A DNA stretch of 64,000 bases, from NCBI GenBank assembly GCA_965219405.1, contig OZ244736.1:620001-684000 (forward strand), given 5' to 3'. This stretch comes from VXMO01 sp965219405. Lineage in GTDB: Bacteria > Chloroflexota > Dehalococcoidia > UBA6926. The position numbers and the translations under genes were made by a program. Each line of letters starts with the position of its first letter. Within the stretch, counting starts at the first letter, position 1. Below the pieces are notes generated by a model. That model saw nothing but the letters and a program-made list of their open reading frames with translations, searched no databases and was not told where the DNA came from. This document shows positions 16,574 through 24,698 of the stretch, piece by piece.

Positions 16574-16868
16574 GCTCTACCTCCTCTGCGTTGATGCGAT
16601 CGTACTCTGCGTGCGTGCCCACGAACTTTATGAATACCAAGCGTCCCTCGTAGAAGATTTCGACGACCAATCGGTAGGAATTGCCTCTGATTCTGAATAC
16701 GACTCGGTTGTTGGGCAGGATACTTGCTGTAGGAAAGAGCGCTGTGACATCGGCCGGCGTGCTCCAGTCGGCCCGCTCAACTTGCTTATACCAAGCCGCC
16801 AGCGCATCCTCAGCATCGGCATGACGTGTCCAATAGTCTCGAAGCGTCCGTCTAGAGTAGATTCGCAC
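16566..16868 (-). CDS. higB: HigB-family mRNA interferase toxin
   Basis: 100 residues from GTG at 16868; an in-frame stop lies three codons upstream, so no longer version exists. The sequence starts MRIYSRRTLRDYWTRHADAE and continues with the core NNRVVFRIRGNSYRLVVE and VFIKFVGTHAEYDRI, which is the HigB_toxin (PF09907) pattern, a ribosome-dependent RNase of the RelE fold. Toxin-first order with an overlapping HigA-type gene is the standard higBA arrangement. SD AGGAGGAG lies 12 bases from the GTG, a little long. Confidence 0.87.
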   Translation of the reverse strand: MRIYSRRTLRDYWTRHADAEDALAAWYKQVERADWSTPADVTALFPTASILPNNRVVFRIRGNSYRLVVEIFYEGRLVFIKFVGTHAEYDRINAEEVEHG

Positions 16869-16899
16869 AGGCCATCATAGCTCCTCCTGTGATGGAAAC

Positions 16900-16928
16900 A
16901 TACTACAACGTTCCCAAAAGAACATCAA
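16900..16928 (-). promoter_or_regulatory. Promoter of the higB operon
   Basis: On the minus strand TTGATG (16923-16928) and TAGTAT (16900-16905) are 17 bases apart. Between them is a short inverted repeat GTTC-N6-GAAC that could be the HigA operator. The transcript would begin about 25 bases before the higB start. Confidence 0.6.
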
Positions 16929-16996
16929 GCGCTAAACGGCACTATGGGACAGAGAAGAATAGCCTAAAACGTCAGGAATCCCGGGCGAGAAAATGG

Positions 16997-17070
16997 TAGC
17001 GCGTACGGGATTCGAACCCGTGATCTCCGCCTTGAGAGGGCGGTGTCCTTGGCCACTAGACGAACGCGCC
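16997..17070 (-). tRNA. tRNA-Glu (CTC anticodon)
   Basis: A 74-base cloverleaf on the minus strand. The acceptor arms are GGCGCGT and ACGCGCT, the anticodon stem CCGCC/GGCGG closes a loop CTCTCAA with anticodon CTC, and the T-loop reads GGTTCGAATCC. CCA is not encoded. It marks the right edge of the accessory zone at 7.6-17 kb; no duplicate of its 3' end was seen nearby. Confidence 0.95.
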
Positions 17071-17133
17071 ACACCGGTGAACGTTCCCCCAGTTTAACCG
17101 CCACGCCGAGGAATCGCCAATGCCCGGCCCCGA

Positions 17134-18018
17134 CTACATATCCGTCGCGGCCTCCCGCACCTTCTCCATGAGCGCCTCCGCCGGCGTGGACAACGCCCGT
17201 CCGCGCAGCGTGATCAACCCCGCGCGGTCCGTCGGCAAAATGTGACCCAACGGCACGATGCCCAGCGTGTCCTCGTCTCCCGGCTCCGCGACCACGCGCG
17301 GAATAACCGAGACTCCGTACCCGTGCCCCACGTACCGCTTGATCAGGTCCAGCGAGTCCGCCTCCATCACGATGTCGTAATCCAGCCCCTTGCGCCGGAA
17401 CTCAGACTCCACCGCGGATCGCGTGTACGTGCCCGGCCCCATCATGATTAAAGGGTGCTCGGCGACCGGATCCATCGACGTCAGCGGAGATTCTTCCAGC
17501 AGCGGATGGTTGAGCGGAGTGATCAGGAGCCGCTCATAGGGGAACAGGCTCTCGAACTCCAGCGCCGGATCCGGGTCCACCCCGGGCACGATGCCGAAAT
17601 CCACCTCCCCCTGCGACACCATCTCGATCACCTCCGAACGCAGGCGTGAACGCAGCCGCAGGTGTACCCGCGGGTTGTCATCACGAAATGCCTCCACCGC
17701 TCGAAGCAGGAAGTGCGACATCAGGTTGGCCGTCGCCGCCACGGTCACCGGCCCCTCCGTCTGCGCCTGCTGCGTGTTCACGGCCAGCCCCTCAACGCCC
17801 TCCACGAGCGGACCGGCGAGGTCGAGCAGCTTCTCGCCCGCCAGCGTCAGTCGTATCGGCCGCCGAATGCGGTCAAACAACTGTGTCCCCAGCTCCTGCT
17901 CCAGCTTCTTGATGTGCGTGGACACCGTCGGCTGACCGATGTCCAACAGCTCCGCCGCCCGCGAAATGCTGCGTACGCGAGCCGCGACAGTGAAGCTGCG
18001 CAGTTCCCGAATGTCCAT
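17134..18018 (-). CDS. LysR-family transcriptional regulator
   Basis: 294 residues, standard size. The N-terminal helix-turn-helix (MDIRELRSFTVAARVRSISR, ISRAAELLDIGQPTVSTHI, then KKLEQELGTQLFDR) is textbook LysR, followed by the two-lobed effector domain (about residues 88-290), beginning VTVAATANLMSHFLLRAVEAF. The resemblance to CbbR/CysB-type members is only general, so the effector is unknown. GAAAGG lies 7 bases before the ATG. It faces a small plus-strand gene across an AT-rich gap, the usual position of a LysR target, but that gene has no known function. Confidence 0.9.
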   Translation of the reverse strand: MDIRELRSFTVAARVRSISRAAELLDIGQPTVSTHIKKLEQELGTQLFDRIRRPIRLTLAGEKLLDLAGPLVEGVEGLAVNTQQAQTEGPVTVAATANLMSHFLLRAVEAFRDDNPRVHLRLRSRLRSEVIEMVSQGEVDFGIVPGVDPDPALEFESLFPYERLLITPLNHPLLEESPLTSMDPVAEHPLIMMGPGTYTRSAVESEFRRKGLDYDIVMEADSLDLIKRYVGHGYGVSVIPRVVAEPGDEDTLGIVPLGHILPTDRAGLITLRGRALSTPAEALMEKVREAATDM

Positions 18019-18048
18019 AACGAACCTTTCCCCCTCCGTGACAGCCCC

Positions 18049-18054
18049 ATTATA
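18049..18054 (-). promoter_or_regulatory. LysR promoter -10 box in an AT-rich divergent region
   Basis: TATAAT on the minus strand, about 30 bases before the LysR start. The rest of the gap (18019-18176) is AT-rich and contains the imperfect palindrome TATTGTCAAATA (18082-18093 or nearby), a plausible T-N11-A LysR site. No clear -35 is seen. Confidence 0.45.
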
Positions 18055-18176
18055 GCATCACAAAATCAAATAATAACTATTGTCAAATATCCCTTGATGC
18101 GATTCTACAGAAGCGGCACTATGGATACATGAACTACAGAGAGAAGAGAGAAAGCGCAGAGAGAGGGAGGCCCCCG

Positions 18177-18335
18177 ATGCCCCAGACCATAGAGACCAAC
18201 AGCCCCGCGCTTAGCGGGCCCGACAGCCAGCTCGCAATCGTCCGCCCGGTCAAGACCGGCCAGGTCGCGATCGAGGCAAGGGCCAGCGTTGACAGGATCG
18301 TCGCGCTGAACGCAAACCTGCTGGCAGCCGCATAA
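18177..18335 (+). CDS. Small protein of 52 residues, unknown
   Basis: ATG at 18177 has a good SD (GGGAGG) 6 bases upstream; an earlier ATG at 18129 is possible but lacks one. The peptide (start MPQTIETNSPALSGP, end RIVALNANLLAAA) has GC-rich third positions like real genes here. No family recognised and no membrane segment. It stands alone, divergent from LysR, and is followed 90 bases later by a strong intrinsic terminator, so it is a short monocistronic transcript of roughly 300 bases. It could be a LysR target or a small RNA with an embedded peptide. Confidence 0.5.
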   Translation: MPQTIETNSPALSGPDSQLAIVRPVKTGQVAIEARASVDRIVALNANLLAAA

Positions 18336-18425
18336 GGGGTCTGCCCAACAAACCTCCCCCGTCAGGCCCTCACGGGCCGGGGGAACCAAAAACGAAATAC
18401 CACCACCACACACCTCCTCCCCGGG

Positions 18426-18463
18426 AGAAGCTCCGCACCACACCGCGGGGCTTCTTTCTTTTT
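18426..18463 (+). terminator. Intrinsic terminator
   Basis: An 11-bp stem, AGAAGCTCCGC (18426-18436) with GCGGGGCTTCT (18445-18455) and one T-G pair, closes an 8-base loop and is followed by TTCTTTTT. It ends the small-gene transcript and protects against read-through into hisS from the opposite side. A second GC-rich hairpin at 18357-18385 has no T tract. Confidence 0.85.
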
Positions 18464-18517
18464 GGGGACAGTGCGACACCCGCGCCGTAATGCGAACTAG
18501 AGAATCGTCCGCCTCGA

Positions 18518-19810
18518 TCAGGGTGTGATGGCAGCCCCGACCGCCTCCGCGTCAAGTGAAACCTCACCCTGCTCGCTGGAATCCAGGTCTCGGAGCGTCG
18601 CCGTGCCTTTGGCGACCTCGTCGTCCCCGATGATCAGGGCATAACGCGCATTCGCTCCCCCGGCGGAGCGCAGTTGCGCCCGCAGGCTCCGACTCCCCGT
18701 CGGAACCGAAACACTGACCCCTGCGTGACGCAACTCGGCAGCCAACCGCAGTGCGTGGCCGTGCGCCGTTTCGCCGAGGTACACGATGTACAGGTCCGTC
18801 CGTGGCGAGAGTGATTCCGGCGGCGTCAGCCCCGCCTCCCGCAGGTTCATGATGATCCGCTCGATCCCGGACCCGAACCCGACGCCCGGCGTCGGTGCCC
18901 CTCCAAGCTGCTCGATCAACCCGTCGTACCGCCCGCCCGCCCCCAGCGCCGTCTGCGAACCCTCGATAGCGGGATGCACCTCAAACACGGTCCGCGTGTA
19001 ATAGTCCAGACCGCGCACGAGCCTCGGCGTGATCTCATACGGAATCCCCCACAGATCCAGGATGTCGCGAAGCCGCCGAAAGTGCTCCGCGCAATCGTCG
19101 CAGAGACTGCCTGCCGGTGTCGGCGCGCCCTGAATCACCGGCTGGCAACGGTCCTCCTTGCAATCCAATAGCCGCAAGGCGTTCTTCTCATAACGCGTAT
19201 GGCAGTCCTCGCAGACCTCATCCAGCCGCGTCGAGTAGTAGTCCCGGAGCGACTGAAGAAACTGCGGCCGACAGTCCGCGTCACCGATGGAGTTCACGTG
19301 CAGCGTCAGGTTCGTCAGCCCCAGCTCCTGGAACAGGCTCCACAGGACGTGGATGACCTCCGCGTCGATCTCCGGGTTCGCATCGCCGATGGCCTCAATG
19401 CCGAATTGATTGTGCTGACGAAGCCGCCCGGACTGTGGGCGCTCATACCGAAAGATGGGCGTGATATAGAAGGCGCGCACCGGCTGCGGCAGTGTGTGCA
19501 TCCCGTGCTGGATGTACGCGCGGCAGACGGGCGCCGTCCCCTCCGGACGCAGCGTCAGCATGTCCTCGCCGCGGTCCGTGAACGTGTACATCTCCTTCTC
19601 GACGATGTCCGTGCCCTCGCCGACCGTGCGCACAAACAGCGCCGTCTCCTCGAACACGGGCGTGTCTATCCGCTTGAACCCAAAGCGATGCGCAACGCTC
19701 TGCGCCGCCGCCCGCACCCAATCCCAATACGGCTGGTCGTCCGGCAGGGTGTCGTTCGTGCCGCGAACGGTCTGGAATCGACGCCGACCGTCGTGCTCGC
19801 CTGATGTCAT
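18518..19810 (-). CDS. hisS: Histidyl-tRNA synthetase
   Basis: 430 residues, typical class II HisRS. Motif 1 lies near the N-terminus (PVFEETALFVRTVGEGTD), motif 2 around LRPEGTAPVCRAYIQHG with FRYERPQSGRLRQHNQF, the His-specific motif is RGLDYYTRTVFE (about residue 265), and motif 3 is GFGSGIERI. The C-terminal anticodon-binding domain covers about residues 335-425. It charges tRNA-His in the cytosol. It starts 16 bases after fabI on the same strand, so the two are likely co-transcribed. Confidence 0.97.
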   Translation of the reverse strand: MTSGEHDGRRRFQTVRGTNDTLPDDQPYWDWVRAAAQSVAHRFGFKRIDTPVFEETALFVRTVGEGTDIVEKEMYTFTDRGEDMLTLRPEGTAPVCRAYIQHGMHTLPQPVRAFYITPIFRYERPQSGRLRQHNQFGIEAIGDANPEIDAEVIHVLWSLFQELGLTNLTLHVNSIGDADCRPQFLQSLRDYYSTRLDEVCEDCHTRYEKNALRLLDCKEDRCQPVIQGAPTPAGSLCDDCAEHFRRLRDILDLWGIPYEITPRLVRGLDYYTRTVFEVHPAIEGSQTALGAGGRYDGLIEQLGGAPTPGVGFGSGIERIIMNLREAGLTPPESLSPRTDLYIVYLGETAHGHALRLAAELRHAGVSVSVPTGSRSLRAQLRSAGGANARYALIIGDDEVAKGTATLRDLDSSEQGEVSLDAEAVGAAITP

Positions 19811-19826
19811 CGGGAGTATGGGTGCG

Positions 19827-20600
19827 TTACACGCCGGCGATCTGATAGCCGCCGTCGATGGGCAGGATGTGGCCGGTGATGCCGCTCGAAAGATCGCTCA
19901 GCAGGAACAACGCCGCCTTGGCGACCTCATCGTGCGTGATATTGCGCTGTATTGGCGACCGTTCCGCCTGGATGCGCTTCATGTCCACATAGCCGTGAAT
20001 TGCGCGGGATGAAAGGGTATCCAGCGGGCCGGGTGAGAGGGCGTTCACGCGGATGCCGCGCGGCCCCAGCTCATACGCCAGTTGCTTCACCTCATTCTCC
20101 AACGCCGCCTTGGCCGTGCCCATGATGTTGTACCCGGGGAAGACGCGGTCAGACGCCTGGAACGTCAGCGTCACGATGGTCCCGTCCTCCGGCATCAGCG
20201 GCGCAGCGTACCGCGCGACGGGGATGAGTGAATACGCGCTCACCTCCAGCGCGATGCGAAATCCTTCCCGCCCTGTCTGTGAGAAATCGCCGCCCAGGTC
20301 ATCTCGATTCGCAAAGGCGATGCTGTGAATCAGGAGATCAACGGACGCCCCGTCCGCCGCAATCTGCCCAAAAGCCGACTCAACATTCTCGTCCTCGGAC
20401 ACGTCGCACTCGATGAGCGTGACGTTCTCCATGCCGTCCGTTAGCTTGCGGATGCCGTCGCCCAGCCGTTCATTCTGATAGGTCAGATAAAGATTCGCGC
20501 CCGCAGAATGCAGCGCCTGCGCGATGTGCCACGCGATGCTGCGGTGATTCGCCACCCCCAGCACAACCGCATTCTTCCCCGAAAGATCAATCGAATACAT
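19827..20600 (-). CDS. fabI: Enoyl-[acyl-carrier-protein] reductase (NADH), FabI type
   Basis: 257 residues from ATG at 20600. An upstream ATG at 20615 lies inside a palindromic repeat, so it is unlikely to be the real start. Short-chain dehydrogenase fold with the FabI features: VLGVANHRSIAWHIAQAL nucleotide loop, catalytic Tyr and Lys in GYNIMGTAKAA (Tyr-x6-Lys, the FabI spacing), and LSPGPLDTLSSRAI over the active site. It performs the last reduction of fatty-acid elongation. Upstream partner of hisS. Confidence 0.93.
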   Translation of the reverse strand: MYSIDLSGKNAVVLGVANHRSIAWHIAQALHSAGANLYLTYQNERLGDGIRKLTDGMENVTLIECDVSEDENVESAFGQIAADGASVDLLIHSIAFANRDDLGGDFSQTGREGFRIALEVSAYSLIPVARYAAPLMPEDGTIVTLTFQASDRVFPGYNIMGTAKAALENEVKQLAYELGPRGIRVNALSPGPLDTLSSRAIHGYVDMKRIQAERSPIQRNITHDEVAKAALFLLSDLSSGITGHILPIDGGYQIAGV

Positions 20601-20610
20601 ACCACCGCCC

Positions 20611-20636
20611 GTCATTCCCGCGAAAGCGGGAATCCA
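20611..20636. repeat. Palindromic dispersed repeat (CATTCCCGC family)
   Basis: ATTCCCGC and GCGGGAAT form an 8-bp stem with a GAAA loop. Relatives are at 27903-27926, 27967-27991 and 63334-63363. This copy sits in the leader of fabI. Confidence 0.85.
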
Positions 20637-20702
20637 GAAATCCTTGTCGACAGCGATTCCTATTGTAGCGTGGAGGCAGTGTCATTTCCCGAATACCTCG
20701 TA

Positions 20703-20767
20703 GCCTCCCTTGCCGGAACGCGGCGCACCAACTCAACAGGCCGCCGACACGGGATCGCGAAACGAGA
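20703..20767. repeat. About 60-bp dispersed repeat, copy 1
   Basis: Shares the blocks TGCCGGAACGCGGCG, CCAACT and GGATCGCGAA-CGAG with copies at 33385-33450 and 44980-45047. Located just before the end of the MFS gene on the opposite strand. Nature unknown. Confidence 0.6.
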
Positions 20768-20779
20768 GCCGTAACGCAG

Positions 20780-22066
20780 TTACCCCCCCGCCGTCCGCGC
20801 CGCCACCCGCACGTCCCGTGCAAAACTAGTCCGCAGCGCGAGCGCGATTGCGAACATCACCGCGATCCCCCCGCCAATCCCCACCGCCATCGGCGCGCCC
20901 AGCCACTCTGCCAGCGCGCCCACCTGCAGGCCGCCCAGCGGGATCAGGCTGTACGTCAGGCTGAACACGCCCATCACGCGGCCCCGCAGGTCTTCCGGCA
21001 CCGCGCTCTGCAGCAGCGTCAGATTGGTGATCTGTGAGAGCGAGTTAAAGGTTCCGGATAGGAATAACGCGCCGAGTGAGAGCCAGAGGATCGTGCTGAA
21101 CGCGAATAGCATCACCAACGCCCCAAACAGTCCGGCTCCGCCCAGCAACAAGACTAGCGGCCATCGACCCTTCACCCAGAACGCCGCCAGCCCCGTGCCG
21201 ATGAGCCCGCCCGCCGCCGATGCCCCCAACATCATCCCCATGCCGTCCGCGCCCATCCCCAGGATGTCCCGCGCAAAAACCGGCATCAGTTGGATATACG
21301 CCACGCCAAAAAAACTGTCCACGAACGTCAGCAGGATGAGGCTCGCGAACAGGTTGCGCCGCGCGATGAACGTGATCCCCTCGAACAGTTCCTTGAAGAC
21401 GTTTCCCGGAATCCGCTCCACGCGCGGAATTCGCACGAAAAAGAGGAGCAGCGTGCCAAGCCCATAGCCCAGTGTCACCGACCCAAACGTTGCTGCGGAA
21501 CCGATGCGCTCGATCAGCACTCCGCCCAAGCCCGGGCCAAACACCCGCGTCCCCTGCCACACGGACGAACTGAGCGCCAGGGCGTTCATCAACAGCCGTC
21601 GATCCGGAATCAGCGCCGGAACCACCGCCGTGCGTGTCGGCTGGTCGATGCCCTGGATGATTCCGATGGCTGCGGACGCTGCCAGCAGGTGCCACGGTGC
21701 GAGTATCTGCCCAAATGTCAGCATCATCAGAACCGTCACCGCGACGGTCATGCAGATCTGCGTGGTGATGAGCAGCCCCAGCCGACTGACCCGATCCGCC
21801 GCCACCCCCCCAATCAGGTTCACGCTGATCGTGCCGAATCCCATGGCGAACCCCAGGTAGCCGAGGAAGATCTCCGAGTTGGTCAGCTCATACCCCTCCC
21901 ACGCGATGACGATGCGCAGGATCTGCCAGCCCATCACGAACGAGACCGCGCTGAACCAGTAATTGCGGAAATTGGGAACGGCCAGCGACCCAAGCGGGGA
22001 CGTAACGGCGCGGTGCGCCTGCGCCTGTTCCTGCTGTTCAGTATCTGTTTCGCGCGGAGTGGACAT
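20780..22066 (-). CDS. MFS transporter (EntS/MFS_3-like exporter)
   Basis: 428 residues from ATG at 22066; the in-frame sequence upstream is Arg/Pro-rich and unlike a protein start. About 12 membrane helices. Starts with LAVPNFRNYWFSAVSF, the usual opening of MFS_3 exporters related to EntS and macrolide efflux proteins, and carries the loop motif GGVAADRVSRLGLL between helices 2 and 3 and LRGRVMGVFSL in the second half. Probably exports a small molecule; substrate unknown. Divergent from the NfeD gene. Similar in plan to the MFS genes at 30384 and 56844. Confidence 0.85.
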   Translation of the reverse strand: MSTPRETDTEQQEQAQAHRAVTSPLGSLAVPNFRNYWFSAVSFVMGWQILRIVIAWEGYELTNSEIFLGYLGFAMGFGTISVNLIGGVAADRVSRLGLLITTQICMTVAVTVLMMLTFGQILAPWHLLAASAAIGIIQGIDQPTRTAVVPALIPDRRLLMNALALSSSVWQGTRVFGPGLGGVLIERIGSAATFGSVTLGYGLGTLLLFFVRIPRVERIPGNVFKELFEGITFIARRNLFASLILLTFVDSFFGVAYIQLMPVFARDILGMGADGMGMMLGASAAGGLIGTGLAAFWVKGRWPLVLLLGGAGLFGALVMLFAFSTILWLSLGALFLSGTFNSLSQITNLTLLQSAVPEDLRGRVMGVFSLTYSLIPLGGLQVGALAEWLGAPMAVGIGGGIAVMFAIALALRTSFARDVRVAARTAGG

Positions 22067-22149
22067 TAACCTCGTTCCCCGAATCCCCCGGGCAGAGCCT
22101 GCCCTGTACGTGATACGGGGCGGGGGGCGGGGTGTATTCCGTAGGCGCA

Positions 22150-22155
22150 TATAAT
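22150..22155 (+). promoter_or_regulatory. -10 box of the NfeD-slipin operon
   Basis: TATAAT, about 50 bases before the NfeD start, in the gap between the divergent MFS gene and the NfeD gene. The -35 region is G-rich and shows no match. Confidence 0.45.
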
Positions 22156-22205
22156 ACAGCGGAAGCCGTCGCCCACGCCGCCGTGAGGACTCTCGCCGGG
22201 GCGCT

Positions 22206-23657
22206 TTGGTGAACGGCATCTCTGGGGGAGACGTGTCGCCATTTGAGGACTACGGGGGCGCACAGCGCGAATCGCGCCGGAAGCGCCGCGCGTCCGATGG
22301 CAGACGCAGGCGAACAACCCTCTTGGGCATAGTGAGCCACCTCATCGCCGCCCTCCTGATAATCGTCGGATTCGGCGGTTTCGCCATATCCGCCGCCCCC
22401 GTTCTCCAGGACGCATCCGGCGGACACGCCGCCCTCGTTGAAGTCGACGGCACAATTGAACCGGTGACCGTTCGCTATGTCTCCCGCGCCCTCAGCCGCG
22501 CTGCCGAGGACAATGCCGAGGTCGTCATCATCCGACTCGACACGCCCGGCGGGTTGCTCGATTCCACGCGCGACATCGTTGAGGAGATATTCGCCAGCCG
22601 CGTGCCGGTGGTCGTGTACGTGGCCCCAAGCGGCGCGCAGGCCGCCTCCGCCGGAACGTTCATCGCCGCCGCAGGCCATGTCGCAGTTATGGCCTCCGCC
22701 ACCAATATTGGAGCGGCGTCCCCGGTCGGCGGTGGAGGCGAGGACCTGCCTGACACGCTGGAATCCAAGGCGAGGCAGGATGCGGCAGCATTCCTCAGGA
22801 GCATCGGCGAGCGGACCGGCCGCAACCCGCAGGCCCTGGAAGCGACCGTCCTCGAAGCTCGCTCCTACACCGCAACCGAAGCCGTCGACGAGGGAATCAT
22901 CGACTTCCTCGCTGATGACATCGACGATCTTCTCGCAAACTTGGACGGACGCACGCTCACCATAAGCGGCAGCGAAATCGTCCTTGAAACCGCCGGCCTC
23001 GCAGTACGCAACATCGATAAGACGGCCCTGGAGAGCTTCCTGAAAATCATCTCCAACCCCAACATCGCCTTCCTGCTGCTGACGGTTGGCGGGCTGGGAA
23101 TCATCATCGAACTCATCAGCCCCGGCTTTCTTGGGCCCGGCATCGTCGGCCTCATCGCGCTTGCGCTTGCGTTCGTCGCGTTGGGCAACCTGCCGGTCAA
23201 CTGGGTCGGTTTCGGCCTCATCGTCGCGGCGATGGTTCTCTTCTACATGGAGATGCAGGCGCCGGGCATCAGCGTCTTCGGCATCGGGGGCGCTCTCAGC
23301 TTTCTTATCGGCGGCTTCCTGTTATTCGGCAGCTTTGAAGCCCCACCAATTGATTCGCCCAGTTTCCGCGTCAGCTACTGGATGTTGGGGGCCGTCAGTG
23401 TCGCCGTATTCGCAGGCCTCGCGCTGACCTTCTGGGCGCTGAACGACTACAGGAAAGCCTCCTATACATCCCCAACAACGGTTCCGTTGGGGGTGTCCGG
23501 CAGGGTCACCGATGCCATCAACCCAACCGGCTCAGTGCGCGTGCGCGGCGAAATATGGACAGCCGAGTCCGCGACCGGTGAGCCGATAGAAGAGGGAGCG
23601 AGGATCGTCGTCGTCGAGATGGACGGTTTGATCGTGACAGTGAGAAGGAAAGAGTGA
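22206..23657 (+). CDS. NfeD-family membrane serine protease (long form)
   Basis: Up to 483 residues. The start is uncertain (TTG 22206, GTG 22209 or GTG 22233); none has a well-placed SD. Order of parts: basic cytoplasmic segment, one membrane helix (about residues 40-65), a ClpP-class protease domain with the nucleophile Ser in AASAGTF and the general-base Lys in ESKARQD, a membrane block of four to five helices (about 275-410), then a C-terminal OB-fold NfeD domain (VTDAINPTGSVRVRGEIW). Long NfeD proteins cut the C-terminus of their partner stomatin/slipin, encoded 36 bases downstream. Confidence 0.9.
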   Translation: MVNGISGGDVSPFEDYGGAQRESRRKRRASDGRRRRTTLLGIVSHLIAALLIIVGFGGFAISAAPVLQDASGGHAALVEVDGTIEPVTVRYVSRALSRAAEDNAEVVIIRLDTPGGLLDSTRDIVEEIFASRVPVVVYVAPSGAQAASAGTFIAAAGHVAVMASATNIGAASPVGGGGEDLPDTLESKARQDAAAFLRSIGERTGRNPQALEATVLEARSYTATEAVDEGIIDFLADDIDDLLANLDGRTLTISGSEIVLETAGLAVRNIDKTALESFLKIISNPNIAFLLLTVGGLGIIIELISPGFLGPGIVGLIALALAFVALGNLPVNWVGFGLIVAAMVLFYMEMQAPGISVFGIGGALSFLIGGFLLFGSFEAPPIDSPSFRVSYWMLGAVSVAVFAGLALTFWALNDYRKASYTSPTTVPLGVSGRVTDAINPTGSVRVRGEIWTAESATGEPIEEGARIVVVEMDGLIVTVRRKE

Positions 23658-23693
23658 GCCGTTCACCCGTAACGGCTGGAAGGAGAAGGAAAG

Positions 23694-24548
23694 ATGATCC
23701 CGTATATCGCGATAGTCAAGCAGTATGAGCGCATGGCGGTATTCACACTGGGGAAGTACTCCGGCATGAGGCAGCCCGGCCTCAATCTCCTCGTGTGGCC
23801 ATTCCAGAACACGGAGAAGATCGATCTGCGCGAAAACGTGATTGATATTCCGCGGCAGACCAACATCACCCTCGATAACGCCCCCATCGACATCGACTTC
23901 CTCGTCTACATGCGGGTGCAGGAGGCGGACGCGGAGAGGGCCGTGCTGGAGGTGGTCGACTTCCGCTCCGCCGTCGTTGGCATCGCAACTACCAACCTCA
24001 GGGCAGTCATCGGCGAGATGAACCTGGACGATGTCCTCTCACAGCGTGAGCGCATTAACGAATCCCTGCGCACCAAGCTGGACGAGGTCACGGAACGCTG
24101 GGGCATCAAGGTCACCCAGGTTGAGATTCGCGAGGTGGAGCCGAACCGCGACATCCAGGAGGCCATGAACCGCCAGATGTCCGCCGAGCGCATTCGCCGC
24201 GCAGCAGTCACCGAGGCCGAAGGAATACGCCAGGCAGCGATCACCGTTGCCGAGGGCGAAAAGCAGTCCGCCATCCTCAGGGCCGAGGGCGATCGGCAGG
24301 CCGAGATTCTGTCCGCTGAGGGCGACCAACAGGCCGCCATCCTCCGCGCCGACGGTTTCGCGACGGCGCTTGACCGCATCTCCGTCGTGGCCCGCGGCAT
24401 CGATCCCAACACCCTCAGCCTGCAATACCTGGAGACGCTCAAGGACGTGGGCGCCGCGCCGTCGACCAAGTTCATCTTCCCGATGGAGTTCACAAGCCTC
24501 CTCCGACCATTCACAAACATGATGAGCAACAACGACGACAACGAATAA
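23694..24548 (+). CDS. Slipin (SPFH/band 7 stomatin homologue)
   Basis: 284 residues with AGGAGAAGG before the ATG. The SPFH domain covers most of the N-terminal 160 residues (VKQYERMAVFTLGKYSG, then KIDLRENVIDIPRQTNITLDN and VEIREVEPNRDIQEAMNRQM). After it comes a coiled coil of repeated AEG units (EAEGIRQAA, AEGEKQSAILRAEGDRQAEI) typical of stomatin oligomers. Odd: unlike most slipins, there is no clear N-terminal hydrophobic hairpin beyond MIPYIAIV, so membrane attachment may be weak. Works with the NfeD protease encoded upstream, as in the paired bacterial systems thought to organise membranes. Confidence 0.9.
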   Translation: MIPYIAIVKQYERMAVFTLGKYSGMRQPGLNLLVWPFQNTEKIDLRENVIDIPRQTNITLDNAPIDIDFLVYMRVQEADAERAVLEVVDFRSAVVGIATTNLRAVIGEMNLDDVLSQRERINESLRTKLDEVTERWGIKVTQVEIREVEPNRDIQEAMNRQMSAERIRRAAVTEAEGIRQAAITVAEGEKQSAILRAEGDRQAEILSAEGDQQAAILRADGFATALDRISVVARGIDPNTLSLQYLETLKDVGAAPSTKFIFPMEFTSLLRPFTNMMSNNDDNE

Positions 24549-24653
24549 TCCTCGACACGTCCACGTCGCCACGCCAAGGTCGCCGTACCCCCGGCGAATC
24601 CCCTGCGCACAGGCTGGCCGGAATGCGCCCGATGACATCCTGAGCCTTCCTAT

Positions 24654-24678
24654 GTCATTCTGAGCGCAGCGAAGAATC
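24654..24678. repeat. Dispersed repeat (TCATTCTGAGC family)
   Basis: GTCATTCTGAGCGCAGCGAA followed by GAATC; near-identical copies at 28029-28053 and 58589-58613. Located between slipin and the next small gene. Confidence 0.85.
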
Positions 24679-24698
24679 ACACACCACGGGAGCAAGAA

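Noticed and set aside
16997..17070. tRNA-Glu as the attachment site for the accessory genes
   Set aside because: No repeat of the tRNA 3' end and no integrase were seen between 7.5 and 17 kb; the insertions have their own flanking duplications.
18357..18385. GC-rich hairpin as terminator of the small gene
   Set aside because: It has a bulged stem and no T tract; the hairpin at 18426-18463 is the clear terminator.
19811..19826. T-box or other leader in front of hisS
   Set aside because: Only 16 bases separate fabI and hisS, and no structured leader is present.
20613..20615. Upstream ATG for fabI
   Set aside because: It falls inside a CATTCCCGC palindromic repeat, and the family's N-terminus aligns from the ATG at 20600.
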